The translations under genes were made by a program, and so were the position numbers. Under the pieces are notes generated by a model. That model searched no databases. It saw only the letters and a program-made list of their open reading frames with translations, and had not been told where the DNA came from. Below, piece by piece: positions 1 to 7,566 of a stretch of 64,000 bases of DNA. Source of the DNA: Comamonadaceae bacterium (lineage in GTDB: Bacteria; Pseudomonadota; Gammaproteobacteria; Burkholderiales; Burkholderiaceae_C); contig JAACZV010000017.1 of assembly GCA_009996515.1 (NCBI GenBank), positions 1 through 64,000 of the forward strand, read 5' to 3'. Position 1 is the stretch's first letter; each line of letters opens with the position of its first letter.

Positions 1-684
1 GAGCGGCCGCCGGCGCCCGCCGCCGCCGAGGCCCCCGTCGCCGCGCCCGAGGCGCCGCCGCTGCGCCTGGCCGGCCCGGCGGCCTGGCAGTACCGGCTGC
101 GCCAGGGCGGCCAGGACGGCGAGGCCAGGCTGGACTGGCGCCCCGAGGCCGACGGCCGCTACAGCCTGCGGCTGACGCGCCGCGTCGGCGAGCGCGCGCT
201 GCCGGCCATGCAGAGCCTGGGCCGCACCGGCAGCGCCGGCCTGGCCCCCGAGCGCTTCGCGCTGCAGCAGGGCGGCCAGGACCGCCAGGCCATCAACTTC
301 GACGCCGAGGGCCGGCGCGTCAGCTTCTCGGCCAGCCCGGCCCAGCTGGAGCTGCCCGAGGGCGCGCAGGACCGGCTGTCCTGGTGGCTGCAGCTGGCCG
401 CGCTGGTGCAGGCCTCCCACGCCCAGGCCGGCGCCGTGGGCGGGCGCTGGCGGGTCTGGGTGGCGGGCCTGCGCGGCGAGCTGCGCGAATGGGTGTTCGA
501 CGCCGTGGATGCGCTGCCCGAGGACGCCGGCCTGCTGCATCTGCGCCGCCAGCCGCTGGGGCCGCACGACCCGGGCGTGGAGCTCTGGCTGGACCCGGCG
601 CGCGGCTGCTGGCCGGTGCGCCTGCGCCAGGGCGACCCCGAAACGCGCGGTTTCGAAATCCGCCTGTCCGATGTGAACTCCTGA
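1..684 (+). CDS. DUF3108 domain-containing protein, C-terminal part
   Basis: The frame is open from base 1, so the 5' end lies outside the window; 227 residues are visible. A Pro/Ala-rich linker of about 20 residues leads into a beta-rich domain (LAGPAAWQYRLRQGG, LAPERFALQQ, GAQDRLSWWLQLAAL, HDPGVELWLDPARGCWPVRLR). This order is typical of DUF3108 proteins, an envelope-associated family of unknown biochemical role in proteobacteria. An Ala/Pro-rich tether before the domain is common in betaproteobacterial members. Family assignment is by recognised motifs only, and no enzymatic function can be given. Confidence 0.75.
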   Translation, partial: ERPPAPAAAEAPVAAPEAPPLRLAGPAAWQYRLRQGGQDGEARLDWRPEADGRYSLRLTRRVGERALPAMQSLGRTGSAGLAPERFALQQGGQDRQAINFDAEGRRVSFSASPAQLELPEGAQDRLSWWLQLAALVQASHAQAGAVGGRWRVWVAGLRGELREWVFDAVDALPEDAGLLHLRRQPLGPHDPGVELWLDPARGCWPVRLRQGDPETRGFEIRLSDVNS

Positions 685-689
685 CGCTT

Positions 690-710
690 CCCAGCCGTTA
701 CCCGGCTGGG
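690..710 (+). terminator. Hairpin after the DUF3108 gene, possible terminator
   Basis: A perfect 8-bp stem (CCCAGCCG / CGGCTGGG, 5-nt loop) starts 6 nt after the stop codon. No T-run follows, so an intrinsic terminator is uncertain; it may instead be an mRNA-stabilising hairpin. Confidence 0.35.
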
Positions 711-808
711 GGGAAGGGCCGAACAGACGGGCCTTCTGCCAGTATCTGAGCCGAGCGGGGCTTGAAACCAGCGCCCCCACCCGCAGTTGAAGCCCCGAGG
801 AGAACTCC

Positions 809-1090
809 ATGCACATGCTCTACAACTCCGACAGCTTCATCGTCGTCCAGTTCGACGTGCCGACCGCCGAGCCCCAGGCCGTGGAGCAGGGCCCGCAGCT
901 CAACCGCGGCGGCTTCGAGATCGTCGACAAGTTCGCCCGCAAGGAGATCTTCATCGAGGGCGCGTTGGCGGAATCCTTCCAGCAGGGCGTGCAGGCCCTC
1001 ATCGACGAGGGCGAACCCTCCGAGGACGAGCTCGACGCCTTCATCGAACGCTATGCGCTGATGGGTCAGCAGCCGGTCGTGATGCACTGA
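809..1090 (+). CDS. DUF3567 family protein
   Basis: This 93-residue protein is full length for the DUF3567 family, which is largely restricted to betaproteobacteria. Hallmarks are the start MHMLYNSDSFIVVQFDVP, the central GGFEIVDKFARKEIFIEGALA, and the acidic C-terminal helix ending in QQPVVMH. There is no signal peptide or membrane segment, so it should be cytoplasmic. The start is supported by AGGAG about 8 nt upstream. The role is unknown. It stands alone between a hairpin and the AAA ATPase gene. Confidence 0.88.
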   Translation: MHMLYNSDSFIVVQFDVPTAEPQAVEQGPQLNRGGFEIVDKFARKEIFIEGALAESFQQGVQALIDEGEPSEDELDAFIERYALMGQQPVVMH

Positions 1091-1184
1091 ACGGTCGAGG
1101 GGCCGGCGATGCATTGATCTGCCGCCAAGCCTGATACAAGATGGGCCGACGCCGGCCATTCCGGGCCGGGCAAGGAGCCCATCC

Positions 1185-3491
1185 ATGGTGAAGCGAGCCG
1201 CCGCAGAGACAGCCCATCGGGCCTCCGCTGCCCGCGTGCTGCCTTCGCCCGGCCTGGACAGCGCGCCGGTGCTGGACCGCATGTGCTCGCAGTTCGTGCT
1301 GACGCTGACCGTGCGGCACGCCGGCCGCTTCAACCTGCGGCGCGACTTCAACGGCCTGCTGTCCTTCACGGGCCGCCATCTGGTCTGGCCTGCCCGCGTG
1401 CTGCAGCGGCTGCGCGGCTATCTGAGCCTGCGCTGCGCCGGCAACGAGCTGTGGCGCGGCCACGAAGCGCTGTCCGACGAGGCCTTCCTGGACCGCTTCG
1501 GCCAGTGGAGCGGGCCGTTCTCCGAGGGCACGCTGTTCTTCTACCTGGACGAGTACGTCAAGGACGCACCCAAGGACATGATGGCGCTGCTCGCGACGAC
1601 CTGCGAGCACCTGGACCGCCAGTTGAAGCGCGAGTCCACGCTGGTCGAGAAGAACATCGCCGCGCTGGGCCAGCTGCTGCAGCTGAACCCGGCCGAACGC
1701 GCCATCCTGCTCTACGGCACGCTGGCCCGCTACCAGCGCGAGCTGCGCGGGGCGCTGGTGGAGTTCAAGGTCAACACGGCGCAGGAGGCCTTCGCGGCCA
1801 TCGCGGCGGTGGCCGGCGTGGACGAGCGCGAGGTGGCCGAGGCGCTGCGCGCGGGCTCCAGGCTGGAGCGCATCGGCATGGTGGAGAACCTGATCTCCGA
1901 GCACAACATCACCGACCTGGCCGACCTGATGAAGGTCAGCGACCAGCTGCCGCCGGTGTTGATGCGCGAGTACCAGGGCCCGCATGACCTGATGGCCGTC
2001 TTCACGCGGCCGGCGGCGAAGAGCCTGCTGGCGCCCACCGACTTCCAGTTCGTCGCCGACGACCTGGCGCTGCTGCAAGGCCTGCTGCGCCAGGCGGTGG
2101 CCACGCATGCCAGCGGCGTCAACGTGCTGCTCTACGGCCCGCCGGGCACCGGCAAGACCGAGCTGGCCAAGGTGGCCGCGGCCGCCGCGGGGCTGGACCT
2201 GTACGAGGTCGAGTACGCCGACCGCGACGGCAACTCGCTGTCGGGCCGCGACCGCTACCGCTCGCTGCAGATCAGCCAGGTGTTCCTGAAGGCCAGCGCC
2301 AACGTGGCCCTGCTGTTCGACGAGGTGGAGGACGTGTTTCCGCCGCTGTCCAGCGACACGGCCTCGCTGCTGAACCGGCTGGATGCCAGCGCCGAGGGGG
2401 GCGTCGGCAACTCGGTCAGCGGCAAGGCCTGGGTCAACCAGATCCTGGAGACCAACCCGGTGCCGGTCATCTGGGTCACCAACCGCATCGAGCAGATCGA
2501 CCCGGCCTTCCGGCGCCGCTTCCAGTACCACCTGGAGCTGAAGTCGCCGCCGCCCGGCGCCCGCCAGGGGCTGGTGGCGCGGGCGCTGGCCGACGTGGCC
2601 GTCAGCGAGGGCTTCATCGCCAAGCTGGCCGAGCGGCCGGGGCTGACGCCGGCGCAGATCCGCACCGCGGTGCGCTTTGCGCAGCTGGCCGGCGGCGCCG
2701 ACGCTGCCGAGCAGCTCATCGAGCGCCAGCTGCTCAACGCCGACAAAGCCCTGGGCCGTGACGACATCAGCCTGGCCCGGCCCTGCGTGACCCGCTATGC
2801 GCTGGAGTTGCTGAACTGCGAGAGCCGCTTCGAGATCCCGCGCATCGTCGAGGCCTTGCGCCGCAAGGGCCGCGGCCAGCTGTGCTTCTACGGCCCGCCC
2901 GGCAGCGGCAAGACGGCGCTGGCCGAACACATCGCCCAGGCGCTGGGGCGGCCGCTGATGGTCAGGCGCGCCAGCGACATCGCCAGCAAGTTCGTCGGCG
3001 AGACCGAGCAGAACATGGCGCGCATGTTCGAGACGGCCCAGACCGAGGGCGCCGTGCTGCTGCTGGACGAGGCCGACAGTTTCCTGCGCAGCCGCCGGCA
3101 TGCGGAGCGCAACTACGAGGTCAGCGAGGTCAACGAGATGCTGGCCGGCATGGAGCGCTTCTCCGGTCTGTTCATCTGCACCACCAACCTCTTCGACGAG
3201 CTGGACGAGGCGGCACTCAGGCGCTTCGCGTTCAAGATCCGCTTCAAGGCGCTGAAGCCCGAGCAGCGCCTGGCGATGTTCGAGCGCGAGGCCGGCGCCC
3301 CGCCGACCGACGAGCAGCGCGCGCGCCTGGCGGCGCTGGACTGCCTGACCCATGGCGACTTCGCGGCCGTGCGCCAGCAGGTCGAGATCCTCGCCGAGGC
3401 CTTCGCGCCGGACGAGTTCCTGGCCCAGCTGGAGGCGGAGCACCGGGCCAAGCCCGAGGTCAGGGAGAGGCGGGGGATAGGCTTCAGATAG
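1185..3491 (+). CDS. Tandem AAA-family ATPase
   Basis: The protein has 768 residues with two AAA+ modules. The first has Walker A GPPGTGKT at 318-325 and Walker B FDEVED around 379. The second has Walker A GPPGSGKT at 570-577 and Walker B DEAD at 628-631, followed by an arginine-rich sensor region. The N-terminal 300 residues form an alpha-helical region of unknown role. Two ATPase modules in one chain resemble Cdc48/ClpA-like remodelling machines, but there is no protease-docking or Clp N-domain signature, so the substrate is unknown. ATG is preceded by AAGGAG at a good distance. The gene is monocistronic: the next gene is on the other strand and ends 10 bp away. Confidence 0.8.
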   Translation: MVKRAAAETAHRASAARVLPSPGLDSAPVLDRMCSQFVLTLTVRHAGRFNLRRDFNGLLSFTGRHLVWPARVLQRLRGYLSLRCAGNELWRGHEALSDEAFLDRFGQWSGPFSEGTLFFYLDEYVKDAPKDMMALLATTCEHLDRQLKRESTLVEKNIAALGQLLQLNPAERAILLYGTLARYQRELRGALVEFKVNTAQEAFAAIAAVAGVDEREVAEALRAGSRLERIGMVENLISEHNITDLADLMKVSDQLPPVLMREYQGPHDLMAVFTRPAAKSLLAPTDFQFVADDLALLQGLLRQAVATHASGVNVLLYGPPGTGKTELAKVAAAAAGLDLYEVEYADRDGNSLSGRDRYRSLQISQVFLKASANVALLFDEVEDVFPPLSSDTASLLNRLDASAEGGVGNSVSGKAWVNQILETNPVPVIWVTNRIEQIDPAFRRRFQYHLELKSPPPGARQGLVARALADVAVSEGFIAKLAERPGLTPAQIRTAVRFAQLAGGADAAEQLIERQLLNADKALGRDDISLARPCVTRYALELLNCESRFEIPRIVEALRRKGRGQLCFYGPPGSGKTALAEHIAQALGRPLMVRRASDIASKFVGETEQNMARMFETAQTEGAVLLLDEADSFLRSRRHAERNYEVSEVNEMLAGMERFSGLFICTTNLFDELDEAALRRFAFKIRFKALKPEQRLAMFEREAGAPPTDEQRARLAALDCLTHGDFAAVRQQVEILAEAFAPDEFLAQLEAEHRAKPEVRERRGIGFR

Positions 3492-3501
3492 GGCCGCGGG
3501 C

Positions 3502-4476
3502 TCAGTACAGCTCCCGTGCCGCCAGCCGCACCTCGTGCAGCAGCTGCCGCGCCCCCGGCGACATCAGATGGCCTTCCCGCGTGATGATGCCGAACGCATC
3601 CATATGGCAGGGCAGCTCGATGGGCAGGATGGCCAGCACCTGCAGCGACGCGTAATAGCGCGCCACCTCCACCGGCATCACATGCAGCGAGTCCGTCTGC
3701 TGCAGCAGCGCCGTGATCAGCAGCAAGGCCGTCGTGTCCACGCAGTTGGACGGCGGCTGCAGCGCCGCGCGGCGGAACATCAGCTCCCAGCGGTGCCGCA
3801 GCACGCTGCCCGGCGGCGGCAGTATCCAGGGCCGGTCGGCCAGGTCGGCCAGCTTCAGGTTGTCGGCCTTCAGCAGCGGGTGGCCCACGCGCGCCACCGC
3901 GCAGGCGGGCTCCACCGTCAGCTCCTCGTAGTGCAGGCCGGCGGCGCCGTCCTCCTCGACGATGCGGCCGATCATGAAATCGAGCCGGCCCCGCTGCAGC
4001 ATGTCCAGCAGCTGCTTGCTGCTCTCCATGTGCACGCCGATGCGCAGGCGGGGCGCCTGCTGCTTGATGCGCGAGATGGCGCGCGGCAGCAGGCCCATGG
4101 CCGGCGTCATGATGACGCCCACCTCCACCTGGCCGCTGAGGCCGTGCTTGAGCGCGACGATGTCCTCGTGCGCGGCCGACAGCGAGGTCAGCGCCATGCG
4201 AGCGTGGCGGATCATGGTCTCGCCGTACAGCGTGGGCTGCATGCCGCGCGGCTGGCGCTCGAACAGCTTCACGTCCAGCATGTCCTCCAGGTCCCTGAGC
4301 TGCTTGGACGCGGCCGGCTGCGTCATGCACAGCAGCTCGGCGGCGCGGTGGATGTTGCGCTCGTCGTCCAGCGCGATCAGCAGCAGCAGCTGGCGCGTCT
4401 TCAGCCGCGCGCGCAAGAACCAGTTGGGGTTGGGGCTGGCGTCGGTCAGGCTGCCGTCGTCGGCGTCGCGGGCCAT
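3502..4476 (-). CDS. LysR-family transcriptional regulator, GbpR-like
   Basis: About 324 residues: an N-terminal winged HTH (ALDDERNIHRAAELLCMTQPAASKQLRDLEDML) and a C-terminal effector-binding domain. The segment NPNWFLRARLKTRQLLLLIAL before the HTH is typical of the GbpR subgroup of LysR regulators, which controls sugar-uptake and sugar-oxidation genes in alpha- and betaproteobacteria. The start at 4476 gives an 11-bp gap after the GntR gene; an ATG at 4524 in the same frame would overlap that gene by 38 bp and add 16 unconserved residues. It is the last gene of the leftward arabinose operon, so a role in controlling it is inferred. The inducer is unknown. Confidence 0.85.
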   Translation of the reverse strand: MARDADDGSLTDASPNPNWFLRARLKTRQLLLLIALDDERNIHRAAELLCMTQPAASKQLRDLEDMLDVKLFERQPRGMQPTLYGETMIRHARMALTSLSAAHEDIVALKHGLSGQVEVGVIMTPAMGLLPRAISRIKQQAPRLRIGVHMESSKQLLDMLQRGRLDFMIGRIVEEDGAAGLHYEELTVEPACAVARVGHPLLKADNLKLADLADRPWILPPPGSVLRHRWELMFRRAALQPPSNCVDTTALLLITALLQQTDSLHVMPVEVARYYASLQVLAILPIELPCHMDAFGIITREGHLMSPGARQLLHEVRLAARELY

Positions 4477-4486
4477 GGCAGCGGCC

Positions 4487-5269
4487 TCAGGCAAGATGGA
4501 CCCGGCCATCGCTGGCCAGCACATTGCTGAGGTCGTCTCCAGTCTCGTCCAGCTGCACCCGCGTGGCCTGGCGGGCGCCCTGCGGGTCGCGGGCCTGCAG
4601 CGCGGTCAGGATGGCCTTGTGGCGCGGCAGCGAGAGCTCGTGCGTGTTGGGCAGCTGGCTGGACAGCAGGATGGACTCGCGCAGTGCCAGCGACAGCATG
4701 TTGCCGATATAGGCCAGCAAGTCGTTGCCGGTGGCCTCGGCGATGCGGCGGTGGAAGGCCAGGTCGGGCTCCAGCAGCTCGGCCGGGGTCTGGGCGGCGG
4801 CCATGCCCTCGTAGGCCGCGGCGATGCCGGCCAGCTGCTCGTCGGTGGCGGCGCGCGCGGCCAGCGCCGCGGCGGCGGGCTCGAAGATCTGGCGCACCTC
4901 CATCAGCGTCTGCACGAAGTCGCGCTGCGGCCGGGCCTGGATCAGCCAGTACAGCACGTCCGGGTCCAGCAGATGCCATTCGTTGCGCGGCCGCACGCTG
5001 GCGCCGGCGCGCTGGCGCGACACCACCAGCCCCTTGGCCACCAGCACGCGCACGGCCTCGCGCAGCACGGGCCGGCTGATCTCGTAGCGCTCCAGCAGCT
5101 GGGCCTCGGGCGGCAGCTTGTCGCCGGGCTGCAGCTCGCCGCCGACGATGGCCAGGCCCAGCTCGCGGACGATGCGGCCGTGCTGGCTCTTGCCCTCGGT
5201 GCGGGCGCTGTAGGTGGAATGGTCCGCGCGGGTTCTCATCGGCGCCAGGCGAGTCGCTAAAGCCTTCAT
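4487..5269 (-). CDS. GntR-family (FadR subfamily) transcriptional regulator
   Basis: 260 residues: an N-terminal GntR winged helix (GELQPGDKLPPEAQLLERYEI, then SRPVLREAVRVLVAKGLV) and a C-terminal all-helical FCD ligand domain (DLAFHRRIAEATGN with the His/Asp metal-binding pattern). FadR-type members usually repress catabolism of sugar acids and are released by an intermediate. Its ATG overlaps the stop of a 30-codon ORF (TAATG). It sits in the same leftward operon as the dehydratase and arabinanase genes. Two sites fitting the subfamily's GT-N3-AC operator lie in the divergent promoter at 7326-7337 and 7390-7401, so control of this cluster is likely. An internal ATG at residue 11 is an alternative start. 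Confidence 0.87.
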   Translation of the reverse strand: MKALATRLAPMRTRADHSTYSARTEGKSQHGRIVRELGLAIVGGELQPGDKLPPEAQLLERYEISRPVLREAVRVLVAKGLVVSRQRAGASVRPRNEWHLLDPDVLYWLIQARPQRDFVQTLMEVRQIFEPAAAALAARAATDEQLAGIAAAYEGMAAAQTPAELLEPDLAFHRRIAEATGNDLLAYIGNMLSLALRESILLSSQLPNTHELSLPRHKAILTALQARDPQGARQATRVQLDETGDDLSNVLASDGRVHLA

Positions 5270-5361
5270 TATCGAAACCGCGCGACCAAGCCGTCGCTGC
5301 CGAGCGCTGCGGTCAGCCGCGAGGCGATGCGGCGCATGGGGTCGTTCTCGGGGTGATCCAT
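5269..5361 (-). CDS. Small ORF, 30 residues, function unknown
   Basis: A 30-codon frame begins 13 nt after the arabinanase stop and ends in TAATG, sharing one base with the GntR start. The peptide begins MDHPENDPMRRIAS and has no signal peptide or membrane segment. It may be a true small protein, a translational-coupling leader for the GntR gene, or the leftover of a deleted gene. I do not recognise it. Confidence 0.3.
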   Translation of the reverse strand: MDHPENDPMRRIASRLTAALGSDGLVARFR

Positions 5362-5374
5362 GGGCGGTGGCGCA

Positions 5375-6316
5375 TCAGTCTTCTTGCGGCACCGAGGGCC
5401 AGCCGTCGGCGGACCAGTCCAGCCGCTTCAGGCGCAGCCGCGGCCTGCCGCCATGCTGGCTGTCGTAGGCATGGTGCACCAGCCAGCCGCCGGCGACGTC
5501 CTGGTGGCCGGGGCCCTTCCAGCGCGTGCCGCCCGCCAGCAGCGGCGTGGCGCCGCCGTCCATCAGGTCGCGGCCGTCGCGGTCGAGGTAGGGGCCCGTC
5601 ACGCTGCGGGCGCGGCCCACGCGGATGTCGTAGCTGCTGTCCACGCCCTTGCAGCACAGGCCGTAGGACGCGAACAGATAGACCCAGTCACCGTGTCGCA
5701 CGAGGGTGGGCGCCTCGATGCCGCCCTTGCGGCGGGCGATGAAGCGCGTCTCGCCGATGGGGCGCAGCGTGTCGGCGTCCAGCTCGGTCAGGCGCAGGCC
5801 GCCCCAGAACGAGCCGTAGCTCAGCCACAGCCGACCGTCGTCGTCGACGAAGAGGTCGGGATCGATGGCGTTGAAGTCGTCCTCGGCGCGGCTCTGCACG
5901 ACCAGGCCCTCGTCACGCCAGTCGCTGCCGTCGGGCCCGTCGCTGCTGGCCAGGCCTATGGCCGAGCGGTTCTTGCCGAAGCTGGAGATGGCATACAGCA
6001 CCCAGCTGCGGCCGCGGTGCCGGAACAGCTTGGGCGCCCAGACGTCCAGGCCCCGGTGCCCGGGCACGGCCTCGAGCCACCAGGCGGGCGCCGCGCTGAA
6101 CACGGGCGGCAGGCGGCGCCAGGTCTGGCCTTGGTCGGTGGACTCCAGCCGCGGCAGGCCCGGGCCGGTCGTGAAGACGAACCAGCGCTCGCCCTGGATC
6201 AGCAGCGTGGGATCGTGCGCGCCGGGCTGGGCCTGCGGCTCGGCGGCGTCCGCGCGCGCGCACGGCAGCAGCGCCAGCATCGCCGCCAGCGCCCACAGCA
6301 GGCGCATCGCGCGCAT
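5375..6316 (-). CDS. Secreted GH43 arabinan endo-1,5-alpha-L-arabinosidase
   Basis: 313 residues with a cleavable signal peptide (about residues 1-25). The mature part carries the five-bladed GH43 landmarks: catalytic base Asp35 in AHDPTLL, pKa-modulating Asp152 in NAIDPDLF, and general acid Glu201 in GGIEAPTL. YGSFWGGLRL and the late GPGHQD are typical of the arabinanase subfamily, which cleaves alpha-1,5-linked arabinan. Its ATG overlaps the stop of the upstream dehydratase gene (TGATG), so the two are translationally coupled; ATG at 6307 is an alternative start. Export fits release of arabinose outside the inner membrane for the oxidative pathway. Substrate specificity is inferred from motifs. 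Confidence 0.85.
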   Translation of the reverse strand: MRAMRLLWALAAMLALLPCARADAAEPQAQPGAHDPTLLIQGERWFVFTTGPGLPRLESTDQGQTWRRLPPVFSAAPAWWLEAVPGHRGLDVWAPKLFRHRGRSWVLYAISSFGKNRSAIGLASSDGPDGSDWRDEGLVVQSRAEDDFNAIDPDLFVDDDGRLWLSYGSFWGGLRLTELDADTLRPIGETRFIARRKGGIEAPTLVRHGDWVYLFASYGLCCKGVDSSYDIRVGRARSVTGPYLDRDGRDLMDGGATPLLAGGTRWKGPGHQDVAGGWLVHHAYDSQHGGRPRLRLKRLDWSADGWPSVPQED

Positions 6317-7254
6317 CACGGGCCCCAGCGCAGGACCAGCGGGTCGAGACGGCGGGCGGCGTCGAGCAGGCCGGCGCGGGTCTCGGGGCTCATCTCGGGG
6401 AAGGGGTGGCGCGGCGCGTCGCAGTCGATGATGCCGCCCTCCTTCATCAGCGCCTTGGCGGTCAGGATGCCGCCCTGGCGGTTCTCGTAGTTGATCAGCG
6501 GCAGCCAGCGGCCGTACTGCGCCACGGCCTCCTCGCGGTCGCCGCGGTGGTAGGCATCGAAGATCAGCCGGATGCCGTCCGGGAAGGCGCCGCCGGTCAT
6601 CGCGCCGGTGGCGCCGGCGTCCAGGTCGGCCAGCAGCGTGATGGCCTCCTCGCCGTCCCAGGGGCCCTCGATGGCCGCGCCGCCCACGCGGATCAGCTCG
6701 CGCATCTTGGCCGCGGCCTGCGGCATCTCCAGCTTGAAGTACTTCACCTGGGCGATGTTCTGGGCCATGCGCGCCAGCAGCGGCACCGACATCGGCGTGC
6801 CGGCCACCGGGGCGTCCTGGATCATGATGGGGATGTCGATCGCATCCGACAGGCGCTGGTAGAAGCCCTCGATCTGGGCTTCCGGCACGCGGTAGGTGGC
6901 GCCGTGGTAGGGCGGCATCACCATCACCATCGCCGCGCCCAGCTCCTGCGCGAGCCGGCTGCGTTCGATGCAGACCTGGGTGCTGTAGTGCGTGGTCGTC
7001 ACGATGACCGGCACGCGGCCGGCCACATGGCCCAGGATGGCCCGGGTCAGCGTCTCGCGCTCGGCGTCCGACAGCACGAACTGCTCGGAGAAGTTGGCCA
7101 GGATGCACAGGCCATGGGAGCCGGCGTCGATCATGAAGTCCACGCAGCGCCGCTGGCCGGCCAGGTCCAGCGTGCCGTCGGCGTTGAAGACGGTCGGGAC
7201 GACGGGAAAGACGCCGCGATACGGTCGTGCGGGTCGGGGGGCGGAGGCGCTCAT
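6316..7254 (-). CDS. araD: L-2-keto-3-deoxyarabonate dehydratase (DHDPS/NAL family)
   Basis: 312 residues forming the (beta/alpha)8 barrel of the dihydrodipicolinate synthase/N-acetylneuraminate lyase family. It has PPYHGAT (barrel tyrosine region) and the Schiff-base lysine segment QVKYFKLE (Lys171 or Lys174). The sequence closely follows the Azospirillum-type AraD pattern (GVFPVVPTVF, CILANFSEQF, EGPWDGEEAITLLADL, NRQGGILTAKALM, LDPLVLRW). That enzyme converts L-2-keto-3-deoxyarabonate to alpha-ketoglutarate semialdehyde in non-phosphorylative L-arabinose catabolism. It is unrelated to enteric AraD (ribulose-5-phosphate epimerase) despite the shared symbol. It is the first gene of the leftward operon. 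The neighbouring lactonase and arabinanase strengthen the call. Confidence 0.87.
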   Translation of the reverse strand: MSASAPRPARPYRGVFPVVPTVFNADGTLDLAGQRRCVDFMIDAGSHGLCILANFSEQFVLSDAERETLTRAILGHVAGRVPVIVTTTHYSTQVCIERSRLAQELGAAMVMVMPPYHGATYRVPEAQIEGFYQRLSDAIDIPIMIQDAPVAGTPMSVPLLARMAQNIAQVKYFKLEMPQAAAKMRELIRVGGAAIEGPWDGEEAITLLADLDAGATGAMTGGAFPDGIRLIFDAYHRGDREEAVAQYGRWLPLINYENRQGGILTAKALMKEGGIIDCDAPRHPFPEMSPETRAGLLDAARRLDPLVLRWGP

Positions 7255-7325
7255 GGTGCGGTCACGGGTCTCTGAGGGTGGCGGGATGAGGCTGGGCGGG
7301 CCCAGATCGTCGGGATGTCGTCATT

Positions 7326-7337
7326 AAAGTATTACTA
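7326..7337. promoter_or_regulatory. Candidate GntR operator 1
   Basis: AAAGTATTACTA contains the inverted repeat AGTA-T-TACT and fits the FadR-subfamily operator pattern TNGT-N3-ACNA at all fixed positions but the first. It lies upstream of the leftward dehydratase gene. Confidence 0.5.
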
Positions 7338-7389
7338 TTTGCGAATGATCATCGGGGTTAACCCGCCAATCCACGCTTGTTCAACGAAA

Positions 7390-7401
7390 AAAGTATGACT
7401 A
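7390..7401. promoter_or_regulatory. Candidate GntR operator 2
   Basis: AAAGTATGACTA differs from operator 1 by one base and starts 64 bp after it, close to six helical turns. It touches the putative rightward -10 element, as expected for a repressor site. Confidence 0.5.
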
Positions 7402-7566
7402 ATAATCGGCTGACGGTCGGGCCACCGCCTTCGGCCCGCATCTGCACGGAGGTCGCCCGATGAGTCCCTGTCCGCCCCATGCCGGCCTCCGCGAGCGGGG
7501 CGCTCCGATCGCCGGCGCGGCCTCGGTCGTGCCGTTCCTGGTCGCCGCCGGCGGCCCGGCCTGACC

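Larger units (their letters stand above)
7255..7566. promoter_or_regulatory. Divergent promoter region of the arabinose locus
   Basis: This 312-bp gap separates the leftward operon from galM. Its centre (about 7320-7410) is strikingly AT-rich against the surrounding DNA. It holds two 12-bp near-identical sites (AAAGTATTACTA at 7326 and AAAGTATGACTA at 7390), a 10-bp palindrome GGGTTAACCC at 7355-7364, and a weak rightward promoter candidate (TTGTTC 7377-7382, AATAAT 7401-7406). No convincing gene is seen inside it. Confidence 0.6.

Noticed and set aside
1041-3443. 800-codon open frame on the minus strand opposite the AAA ATPase
   Set aside because: Its translation is low-complexity (repeated Leu/Gln/Arg/Ala/Val/Asp/His), with no domain. 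It is the usual antisense shadow of a high-GC gene.
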